Assembly (NCBI GenBank): GCA_947458675.1
Contig: CANHAW010000007.1
Location: forward strand, 1-16,100
Origin: Beijerinckiaceae bacterium
GTDB taxonomy: Bacteria; Pseudomonadota; Alphaproteobacteria; Rhizobiales; Beijerinckiaceae
Reading direction: 5' to 3'
DNA: 16,100 nucleotides
The notes beneath the pieces were generated by a model. That model ran no database searches, was not told the DNA's origin, and saw nothing but the letters and a program-made list of their open reading frames with translations. Position 1 is the stretch's first letter. Every line of letters begins with the position of its first letter. This document shows, piece by piece, positions 1-6,616 of the stretch. The translations under genes were made by a program, and so were the position numbers.

Positions 1-1108
1 AACGCTTTGGGCTCGACATGCCGGAGATCGCTTCCGTGCCTTCCGCTCTGGCGCGATATCGCGCCGCTTCCGGGCCGACGCGAACGGGGCTTGGCCAGAA
101 GAAAGCCTTGCTGCCACGCCCCGACAGGCGCGACAGGTCTTCGCGACCGAAATTGGCAGCAACCAGCTCGACATGGCTCTCGAATGGTTTCGAATATGTT
201 GTTTCGGGTTGACCGAGATCGCGCAATTCAAGCACCATTGAATTGCTGAGTTTGACCTCGCGCTCATTTGGAAAGCGTTCGATCAAAAGTCCGCAGGTGC
301 GTGAATTGCCGATATCGATAATGAGATCGACATCGACAAAAGTCGGCGCATTTGCCGATATTGTATCGATGAAACGGACAGCTGGCGGGTTGACCACAAG
401 GTCGATGAATTCCAGAAAAGTAAAATAGCGCGCCGCATGTTCGAATTGGGGGCCTTCTTTATCTATGATGATCGGACGGCCGGGGCGCTTGGCCTGCAGC
501 ATTTCGAAATGCAAATCCTTGAGCCAGGTCAGAACCCAAGCTTGGTGGTCGTAAATGGCGCCTGTTGTCTCATTCACTTTCGGGTCGGAGACAAACCACG
601 CATTGGCTTCCATGCGTGGGACGAAGCGGAATTCATGCGCATTCTGGGCATCGTCGAATGATGGCGCCGTATAGGGCCGGTTGGCGAGAGGCGGCGGCAA
701 GAGCTCTGTATCGAAGGCAAAAGTGATCTGGTGCGTTCCCTTTTGCGCCGATCCTTCCGCGTTTTTCACCACGCGCACGCGCACCCAATTGGTCGGGCCC
801 CGGTCAAAGCGGTCTTGCCCATCAGCTCCCGATCCGATCAGGCGCAAATAGGGGACAGGCACCCATTTATCGAGGAAGGGTTCAATCGCTTTCTGTCTGC
901 TGATGTCATAGGGCTCGCCATCGCCCTGGACGCGCTTGGGCGCATCGCCATCGGGATCATCGAATTTCCAGTTGGGATGGAGCTCGATGTCGGATTTTGT
1001 CGCGCGTTCGACAAAGCTCCTCGAAAAGTTCGGCGACTTTTCGAGATCGAAATGATCCGTAACAAACTGGATTCCGGTGCGCGGAACAATGCTGATCGAC
1101 TGACGCAT
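1..1108 (-). CDS. srfB: SrfB-family protein (Hsp70/actin-fold ATPase-like), 5' part only; gene continues past the left edge
   Basis: The ATG is at 1108-1106 and the frame stays open for 369 codons to the window edge, so only the N-terminal part is visible; SrfB proteins are usually about 1000 residues. Residues 259-273 (VDVDLIIDIGNSRTC) form a phosphate-1 loop of the ASKHA (actin/Hsp70/sugar kinase) fold. I remember this motif, together with the PFES (308-311), FWPS (337-340), VGPEA (344-348) and SSPKR (365-369) blocks, as typical of the SrfB family. Residues 5-16 (ISIVPRTGIQFV) match the family's usual opening. There is no signal peptide or membrane helix, so the protein should be cytoplasmic. 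The start lies 4 bases after the stop of the upstream gene, with only a weak GGA ribosome site inside that gene's end, which suggests translational coupling. Family members were named as Salmonella virulence-associated genes, but their biochemical role is poorly defined. The family call is by recall, not by search. Confidence 0.72.
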   Translation of the reverse strand, partial: MRQSISIVPRTGIQFVTDHFDLEKSPNFSRSFVERATKSDIELHPNWKFDDPDGDAPKRVQGDGEPYDISRQKAIEPFLDKWVPVPYLRLIGSGADGQDRFDRGPTNWVRVRVVKNAEGSAQKGTHQITFAFDTELLPPPLANRPYTAPSFDDAQNAHEFRFVPRMEANAWFVSDPKVNETTGAIYDHQAWVLTWLKDLHFEMLQAKRPGRPIIIDKEGPQFEHAARYFTFLEFIDLVVNPPAVRFIDTISANAPTFVDVDLIIDIGNSRTCGLLIERFPNEREVKLSNSMVLELRDLGQPETTYSKPFESHVELVAANFGREDLSRLSGRGSKAFFWPSPVRVGPEAARYRARAEGTEAISGMSSPKR

Positions 1109-1112
1109 GATC

Positions 1113-2429
1113 TTATTCCGTAAAAACCTTGATGATTTTCTTCTGTTTCAAATCGCTGATCGTGCCGGTCAGGTTTTCCTCGGCGGTACCGCGACGAATG
1201 CGAATGTTGAAAGGGATTTCTGGCCGTTTGTCCGTACGGCGGTAGTAAAGCTCAACAGCAATCTTGTATTCGCCGCGCGGAGGCGGGTTCGCCCAGATGA
1301 TGTTTTCAACCGGCGAGAGCGAGCTGAATATGTGTGGATTTCTTTCATTCAACGGGTTCATGTCGATGTCGAGTTCGCCGCCGCCGCATCCATTGCGGCT
1401 ATTGGCGCCGATGTTTCCGCTCTCACAGATCACGTAGAGATCAAGATCGGCATCGCCTTCCCACGAGAGTGAGATCTGGAGCGATCCGGAGCGCGCTCTT
1501 GCATTGTCGAGCCGCATTTGCATGTCGGGCGCCTGCGGTGGCGGCGTTTGTTGCGCTTGCTGCGGCGGCTCGCATTGTCTCAGGCGGTCCTGCAATTGCT
1601 TTTCGAGATCTTGCAATTGCTGCAGCAATTGCGCCCCGCGATCTGCTTCTGGCGTGCGCGGAGCAGGCGTCGTCGGTGCATTGGCACGCGGCGCAATGGC
1701 AGTGCTCACATTTGAGCTGCATGTGATGGCGATTGGATTTCGCACGGCCCCAAGGAAGGGGATGCTGAAATAGCAGACGGTGAGCAAAAGCCAGATCAGC
1801 AGGGCGAGAAGAATGGCAAAGGCAGTCCATAATGCGATGGGCAGCCAGCGCAGGCGTGTATGCCATGGCGCTTCACTTGTTGTCTGCGTGGTGACAATCA
1901 CCGGTGTTGCGGCGGCAACAGGTGTTGAGAGAACGACAGGGGTCGGGTTTTCTGCAGGTTGTTGCGGCAGGCGCATGCCAAGAACAGCGCGTGTTTCGAC
2001 AACATCTTCTTTGGCAAATCCCCAGGCGACGAGAACCGGCTGACCATTGACAAGATAGATAAAGTCTTCGCCGGGCACATTCACTGCATTGAGCAGAGCA
2101 TTGGCGATATTTTTTTCTGCCGATGTGCCGCCGTCCATCTCGTGGGCGGCGGTTTCAACTTGTGACCTTATCTGTTGAATTTTGGCCAATGCGCCTTCGC
2201 GCTCGTTGGGCGTGAGATCGGCCATCGATTTGGCATCGACAGCACCTTGAACATACCAATCGATGCGGCGCTCGTCGGATGTAATCACCGGTTCGGCCAG
2301 CAATGCGGCCGCTTCTTCGCTGACGCGGGTACGCATCAGGCCGCAGATTCGCTCAAAAGAGCGATCGGCCGCGCTTCCCAGCGGTCGCATCCCCAGCAGT
2401 GGGGTTGAGGCGATACGGGTGCTCTCCAT
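1113..2429 (-). CDS. Single-pass membrane protein: SrfA-like N-terminal module, coiled coil, YfaP/DUF2135-like periplasmic domain
   Basis: This gene encodes 438 residues. I chose the ATG at 2429, which overlaps the stop of the upstream protease gene (TAATG) and has GGGAGG about 7 bases before it. A longer frame reaches back to 2603 but lies inside the protease gene. Residues 1-140 form a soluble module with blocks AAALLAEPV (40-48), RIDWYV (55-60) and IYLVNGQPVLVAWGF (124-138), homologous to the start of the neighbouring protease. A Pro/Thr-rich linker leads to one membrane helix at about 194-227. Residues 264-286 (QLLQQLQDLEKQLQDRLRQ) look like a short coiled coil, followed by a Pro/Gln linker. 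Residues 311-438 resemble the YfaP/DUF2135 beta domain: ISLSWEGDADLDLYV, then GGGELDIDM, ENIIWANPPPRGEYKIAV. With no signal peptide, the C-terminal domain is probably periplasmic. Function is unknown. The domain call comes from motif recall. Confidence 0.75.
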   Translation of the reverse strand: MESTRIASTPLLGMRPLGSAADRSFERICGLMRTRVSEEAAALLAEPVITSDERRIDWYVQGAVDAKSMADLTPNEREGALAKIQQIRSQVETAAHEMDGGTSAEKNIANALLNAVNVPGEDFIYLVNGQPVLVAWGFAKEDVVETRAVLGMRLPQQPAENPTPVVLSTPVAAATPVIVTTQTTSEAPWHTRLRWLPIALWTAFAILLALLIWLLLTVCYFSIPFLGAVRNPIAITCSSNVSTAIAPRANAPTTPAPRTPEADRGAQLLQQLQDLEKQLQDRLRQCEPPQQAQQTPPPQAPDMQMRLDNARARSGSLQISLSWEGDADLDLYVICESGNIGANSRNGCGGGELDIDMNPLNERNPHIFSSLSPVENIIWANPPPRGEYKIAVELYYRRTDKRPEIPFNIRIRRGTAEENLTGTISDLKQKKIIKVFTE

Positions 2430-4114
2430 TATGGCCTCCCGCTCGTAGTGCCAGAAGCCGTGCAGGCCGTTGCTGCTCGGAATGGAATTCCGTGGTGGTT
2501 CAGAAACGCGCGCAAGCCCGCCCCTTCGATCGAGAAGTTTCCGTATAATTGTTGTTCGGCATCGGCTCTGATGAATGTGTTGATGCCAACGACATTGCCG
2601 CAAGCATCCACCAGCGGGCCTCCGCTATTGCCTGGCGAGATTGTCGCTGTATGTGCCAAGACGCCGACGCTCATTTGCTGGCGCGCTGTGATCACGCCCT
2701 GCGTGACCGCCATTTGGGGAACAGAGGACATGTCGCCATCGAGCAGGCGCTTGAAGCCTGCATCGGTTTCGACAATGAAGGCGGGATAGCCAGCCGCAGT
2801 CACCTGTTTCAGGCGTTCGGCACCTTCGCCGATCGACAAGGGTTCGCCGATATCGCGATCGAGTGCCAGCACAGCAAAGTCTGCATTTCCTGCGTCGCTG
2901 TCTGCGCTCATGGCGAGCTTGCGGGCGACTTGTGGAGCGGGGAGTTTTTTCCCGAAGATGAAAATATTTCCTTCTTCGGCCTTTTCGATCACATGGCGGT
3001 TGGTCGCAATATGTCTTGGTGAGATGAAAAAGCCCGTGCCAATTCCAAGTCCGGTGCTTGTTGGCGTGAGGATCAGAACTGTCCCGCGGTCGAGCCGCTC
3101 GACCAGATTGTCGGGACTTGAGGCTTGCGCTTGCTCGCCTGCACCTGGCGGTCTGCTGGTAGAATTCGGGCCCTGCGATCGCGCTCCATCGCGCTGGGGA
3201 TTGATCGGGAGAGCCGTTCCTGGCATGCGGCAGACATTGCCATTCAGCGCATCGCGCAGAATTGCAATTCTTTCTTCGAGCGAGGAATTGATGTCGCGTT
3301 GGAAGTTGGAGAGCGATCCGCTGCTGCTTGGTTTTGGGAACCACCAATTCAATGCGGCGCCGAAGAGAAGCAGAAGCAGCAAAAGCACAGCGAGCGAGGC
3401 CAGCAAGGGTTTCAGCCAGTTTTCCCGCCATTCGTCATGGCCGGGATCAAAGGCGCTCGATGTATGAATGTGATGGATGGTTGAAGCTGCAGGTGCAGCG
3501 CCGACGATATTGACCGTCTGATGGCCAGCCGCTTCACCGGCAGAGGCGCCGGCCATCGGCCCTTGAGCGCTATGGGTGATGGTGGTTGCTGGTGGCAGCG
3601 CATTTGGATCGTAAATAAGGTTTCCGACAATCCCGAGTCCGGTGGCCGGAGCGGCTTGAGCTGCTTTGCGAAATCCCCAATTCACCAGACAGATTTTGCC
3701 GCCGACCAGAAGAATATCCTGTGGGGAGGGAACTTCGAAACAATCGCGTATTGTGCTGCCGTAGATTTCATGGCCGAAAGCTGGCGCAAGTTGTTCTCTG
3801 GCCTTGCGCAGCAATGCGCGCGCATTTGCCTTGGAATTTTCATCAAGAGATGCGTAATCGACGACAAGCCCTTCTTGTGCCGAATACCATGAAATCGTCT
3901 TGGCTGAATCGCCTGCGCCGTGGCTCAGCACTGGCTCGGTGAAAAAAGCGGCGGCATCCTTGCCGCAACTCTCAACGATCGCTTCAATGAGCTGAGAATA
4001 TTGCGCATGAACCGGAGCACCGAGACACAAAAGGGACACCAGCCCCTCGACGCGATTGCTCCGGAGAAAGAAATTATTCTCCGAGGCCATAATGAAGTCC
4101 GATCCCCGAGCCAT
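2429..4114 (-). CDS. Membrane-anchored trypsin-like serine protease with SrfA-like N-terminal module
   Basis: This gene encodes 561 residues from the ATG at 4114, or 553 from the ATG at 4090. Neither start has a well-spaced ribosome site. The later one gives an opening (NNFFLRSNRVEGL) that fits SrfA-type proteins better. Residues 9-150 carry the same module as the downstream gene: AAAFFTEPVLS (54-64), ISWYSAQEG (74-82), DILLVGGKICLVNWGF (133-148). After a low-complexity linker there is one membrane helix at about 234-259, with a run of seven leucines. Residues 335-548 form a trypsin-fold domain with a complete triad: His374 in TNRHVI, Asp412 in NADFAVLAL and Ser497 in SPGNSGGPL. No PDZ domain follows, unlike DegP/HtrA. 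The topology should be N-in/C-out, placing the protease in the periplasm. It may cleave envelope substrates or process a partner; the target is unknown. The gene is translationally coupled to the next one. Confidence 0.85.
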   Translation of the reverse strand: MARGSDFIMASENNFFLRSNRVEGLVSLLCLGAPVHAQYSQLIEAIVESCGKDAAAFFTEPVLSHGAGDSAKTISWYSAQEGLVVDYASLDENSKANARALLRKAREQLAPAFGHEIYGSTIRDCFEVPSPQDILLVGGKICLVNWGFRKAAQAAPATGLGIVGNLIYDPNALPPATTITHSAQGPMAGASAGEAAGHQTVNIVGAAPAASTIHHIHTSSAFDPGHDEWRENWLKPLLASLAVLLLLLLLFGAALNWWFPKPSSSGSLSNFQRDINSSLEERIAILRDALNGNVCRMPGTALPINPQRDGARSQGPNSTSRPPGAGEQAQASSPDNLVERLDRGTVLILTPTSTGLGIGTGFFISPRHIATNRHVIEKAEEGNIFIFGKKLPAPQVARKLAMSADSDAGNADFAVLALDRDIGEPLSIGEGAERLKQVTAAGYPAFIVETDAGFKRLLDGDMSSVPQMAVTQGVITARQQMSVGVLAHTATISPGNSGGPLVDACGNVVGINTFIRADAEQQLYGNFSIEGAGLRAFLNHHGIPFRAATACTASGTTSGRP

Positions 4115-4314
4115 TCTCTTGTTGTTTGCGCCGACATGCGGCCGCAGGCTCGATGGATCGATTGAACCTTATCTTTGCAATTATTGACAGGGTTTTATCG
4201 TGAAAAGGTCATTATTTTAGGCAATTAAGAGATAATTGGTTCGCATTTAACAGTGCCTCGCGAAGCCGCGCAGCGGCTTTTGAAAAGGCCTGGCAATTTT
4301 AGTTTCATAAATAG
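4115..4314 (-). promoter_or_regulatory. AT-rich intergenic region upstream of the protease operon; hairpin and weak promoter candidate
   Basis: This 200-base gap between two same-strand genes is clearly more AT-rich than its surroundings. Near the end of the upstream gene, AAGCCGC (4263-4269) and GCGGCTT (4273-4279) form a 7-bp stem with a 3-base loop. It could terminate or attenuate minus-strand transcription, though no strong U-run follows in that direction. Read on the minus strand, TTGCCT (4224-4219) and GATAAA (4199-4194) resemble -35 and -10 boxes, but the 19-base spacer is long. The plus strand carries TTGACA at 4184-4189 with no gene to drive. I infer that the protease-YfaP-SrfB operon may start from its own promoter here. 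Confidence 0.35.
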
Positions 4315-5070
4315 TTACATACGTGTCTGATTGTTATCGAACCAGATACAATTGCTCGCCGCATCTCGCGCATCCAGGCCACGCACGACATTCGTCGGTG
4401 ATCTATATGCGCCATTCACCGCCAGATCGGTTGTTTGAGCAGCGCCGCCGGGCGAACGCATGATGAAATAGCAATATTGACGGTGGGGAACATCGCTCCC
4501 CGACAGAAATTCATAACCTGTTGTGACTTCGCCCCCGCGATACGGCACGGTTTTGAAAACAGTATATCTTGTCGCAACAGGTTGGCCGTTCCGATCTGTC
4601 ATGGGGCCTGATCTTTGCGCATTATTGGGCGCTGGCGCTGCTGGTGCTGCCGGCGGAGGTGGCGGGGCCGGCGGTTCCTGCACGCGGATACTGGCATTTG
4701 GATCGATGCCGACAGTGCCGGTGACGGTCACTTTCGAGCCCGGATCGAGGCGTACGATCGCATCGCGCGTATCCAATTGCACCGATGAATTCTTGTCGAG
4801 AACAACAGTGAGGGGTGTGCGGCTCAGGGCACGCGAAATGGAATCCCCGATCCTGTCGGCGGAAGATCCGCGTTCCAGAAGATGCGAATAGCCCAAGAAA
4901 GCCAGCGCCAAAGCCGCACCAAAACCAAGCGCCACAGCGCCGATGCCGAACATTCTGTACATGAAGGCCAGTGCCACAGCACGTTCCGCGCCTGCAGCTG
5001 CGGGAGAATGTTCAGGTGTATGGGGGTTTTGTGACAAGACGGTGCGACCAAGCGTAGAGAGCAGGTTCAC
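4315..5070 (-). CDS. Hypothetical single-pass membrane protein with proline-rich stalk and extracytoplasmic C-terminal domain
   Basis: This gene encodes 251 residues from a GTG at 5070. An in-frame TGA lies about 20 bases upstream of that GTG, and the only ribosome site is a weak GAGAGA. I do not recognise the family. Residues 1-33 are polar. One membrane helix spans about 34-61 (ALAFMYRMFGIGAVALGFGA and on). Residues 86-130 have a beta-rich look (TPLTVVLDKNSSVQL, then VRLDPGSKVTVTGTV). Residues 133-148 are a Pro/Ala stalk. Residues 163-247 form a small C-terminal domain with two cysteines (Cys200, Cys241) that could pair in the periplasm. The N-in/C-out layout copies that of the next two genes, but the SrfA-like module is missing. 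A 200-base gap with a hairpin separates it from the protease gene, so membership in the same transcript is uncertain. It could be an accessory subunit of the SrfB locus. Confidence 0.7.
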   Translation of the reverse strand: MNLLSTLGRTVLSQNPHTPEHSPAAAGAERAVALAFMYRMFGIGAVALGFGAALALAFLGYSHLLERGSSADRIGDSISRALSRTPLTVVLDKNSSVQLDTRDAIVRLDPGSKVTVTGTVGIDPNASIRVQEPPAPPPPPAAPAAPAPNNAQRSGPMTDRNGQPVATRYTVFKTVPYRGGEVTTGYEFLSGSDVPHRQYCYFIMRSPGGAAQTTDLAVNGAYRSPTNVVRGLDARDAASNCIWFDNNQTRM

Positions 5071-5640
5071 TATTGTTTTGTCTCTCGATCAACAAATCAA
5101 GATAGGCGAGCCGCAAAGTCGATTGCGATGTCGAGTGTAAGGAGATCTGAAACATTTCTATTGCCTGAAACGCGCCAAATCCGCCGATGCAAAATAAGCC
5201 TCGTTTGATCCGCTAAGCGCGCGGAAGAGGGAATCGGCGCGCAATCGCTTTGGGGCAATTGCGTTGGTGCAGCTCTTTTTCTGTTTCTCTTCGAGGGCGA
5301 GAATATGCACCATCTGGATTGGCCAAATTCCAGAAGATGATCCGATTATTATTTTTATTCATGGCGATGATCATTGCTTGCGCCAGTATCATTGGCCGCA
5401 CGCAGAAGCGCCGATGGCGATGTGCGGCTGCTCGCCCGCCATGACGTGCCCTTGCTGCCCGAGCTCAAGGCTGCTGGTGTGCCCCTCGCCATTGATTCCT
5501 GCCGGCAGGTGGGTAATCTCTGCGCCCGATCCGGCGGGGCGAGGGTGGGGTTGCCCCGTCCGCAACCGCCAATCTGAAATAAGGCGTCGGATGTCCGTCA
5601 GGATTGCAACACGGCTCCACAGGCATAACAAGGAAAGAAC
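5071..5640. other. 570-base region between divergent genes, no convincing gene
   Basis: This stretch separates the minus-strand membrane-protein gene from the plus-strand FAH gene, so promoters in both directions must lie in it or near it. I could not pick a well-spaced pair of boxes. It holds an inverted repeat CGCAAT/ATTGCG (5240-5245 and 5258-5263), an AT-rich patch around 5336-5365, and a G-rich run at 5533-5550 next to a GGGG/CCCC stem. A frame at 5374-5577 gives a plausible-looking peptide (VPLLPELKAAGVPLAID) but no ribosome site, and stops precede it, so it may be a gene remnant. AAGGAAAG at 5630-5637 is the ribosome site of the FAH gene. Confidence 0.5.
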
Positions 5641-6486
5641 ATGAAACTCGCGAGCTTCAAGGCGCCCAACGGCACATCGACATATGGATTGGTCAATGGC
5701 GACCAGGTGATTGACCTTGGCGCAGAGCGCCCGAATGCGCCCTCGCTGCAGGCTTTCATCGACACGGATGAATTCCGTTCCGGCAAGATTGCGCCAAAGG
5801 GCCCAAGCTATGGGCTCTCGCAAGTGGCGCTTGAGCCGCTGATCCCCAATCCCGGCAAGATCATTTGCGTTGGTCTCAATTACAGCGAGCACATCAAGGA
5901 AACCGGCCGCTCGGATTCGGAATTCCCTGTTCTCTTCCTGCGCACGGCTTCCTCGCAGGTCGCTCACGGCCATCCGCTTGTGAAGCCGAAAAATTCCGAT
6001 CGCTTCGATTATGAAGGCGAGCTGGCGCTCGTCATCGGCAAGCGCGGTCGTCATATTTCGGAAAAAGACGCCATGTCCTATGTGGCCGGCTATTCCTGCT
6101 ACAATGACGGCTCGGTGCGCGACTTCCAGCGCCACACGCATCAATATACGCCGGGCAAGAATTTCGATCAGACCGGTGGTTTCGGCCCCTATCTCGTCGG
6201 CCCCGATGCCATTGTCGATCGCAAGCAGACATTCCTCATCACCCGTGTGAACGGGCAGGAAGTGCAGAAGGCCGCTCTGGCGCAGATGGTTTTCTCGATC
6301 GAAGAAATCATCTCTTATGTCTCGAGCTATACGACGCTCGAGCCGGGCGATGTCATCGTCACCGGCACGCCGGGCGGCGTCGGCGATCGTCGCACACCTC
6401 CGCTTTACCTGCATGCCGGCGACAAGGTCACGGTTGAAGTCACCGGCGTCGGCATTCTCGAAAACGGCGTCGTCGACGAAGCCTGA
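5641..6486 (+). CDS. Fumarylacetoacetate hydrolase (FAH) family protein
   Basis: This gene encodes 281 residues; the ATG at 5641 has AAGGAAAG 3-10 bases upstream. FAH-fold enzymes use a divalent metal to hydrolyse or isomerise C-C bonds in acylpyruvates and related 2-oxo dioates, in the cytoplasm. The C-terminal catalytic domain (about 70-278) shows the family's metal ligands: Glu125 and Glu127 in DYEGELALVIG, and Asp156 in YNDGSVRDFQ. It also shows the conserved GKNFD (172-176), GPYLVGPD and VIVTGTPGGVG (238-248) blocks. The short N-terminal domain (1-65) matches the ureidoglycolate lyase/HpcE-like subgroup layout. The substrate cannot be assigned: candidates include acylpyruvate hydrolase, 2-hydroxyhepta-2,4-diene-1,7-dioate isomerase and oxaloacetate decarboxylase activities. 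The following ThDP enzyme and Bug protein suggest a catabolic role. Confidence 0.92.
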   Translation: MKLASFKAPNGTSTYGLVNGDQVIDLGAERPNAPSLQAFIDTDEFRSGKIAPKGPSYGLSQVALEPLIPNPGKIICVGLNYSEHIKETGRSDSEFPVLFLRTASSQVAHGHPLVKPKNSDRFDYEGELALVIGKRGRHISEKDAMSYVAGYSCYNDGSVRDFQRHTHQYTPGKNFDQTGGFGPYLVGPDAIVDRKQTFLITRVNGQEVQKAALAQMVFSIEEIISYVSSYTTLEPGDVIVTGTPGGVGDRRTPPLYLHAGDKVTVEVTGVGILENGVVDEA

Positions 6487-6511
6487 TCGGATCGATACGG
6501 AACATTTCGGG

Positions 6512-6537
6512 CGCCCCGCCGCTGGTCGTGCGGGGCG
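6512..6537 (+). terminator. GC-rich hairpin after the FAH gene, possible terminator or attenuator
   Basis: CGCCCCGC (6512-6519) pairs perfectly with GCGGGGCG (6530-6537) around a 10-base loop, 26 bases after the FAH stop. The U-tract is poor (TTCGTGTGT), so termination may be partial and let transcription continue into the ThDP gene. Confidence 0.5.
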
Positions 6538-6616
6538 TTCGTGTGTCTGACAATATGGCGCTTCTGCAAGATCCGCATGAGCACCTCTTTTTTAAAGCCC
6601 ATATCGGGAGCACGCG

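Noticed and set aside
2430..2603. N-terminal extension of the YfaP-type protein
   Set aside because: It overlaps the protease coding end and its residues are an off-frame reading of the protease; the ATG at 2429 has a TAATG coupling and GGGAGG.
5337..5444. A 35-residue hydrophobic small protein (MIRLLFLFMAMIIACASIIG)
   Set aside because: It has a membrane-like stretch but no properly spaced ribosome site and no supporting context; too short to claim.
5533..5550. G-rich run that might form a G-quadruplex
   Set aside because: Only three runs of three or more G are present plus one GG, so at best a weak two-layer structure; its GGGG also pairs with nearby CCCC.
5389..6414. A 341-codon minus-strand open frame across the FAH gene
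   Set aside because: It overlaps a clearly real FAH-family gene and its translation has no recognisable motifs; a composition artefact.
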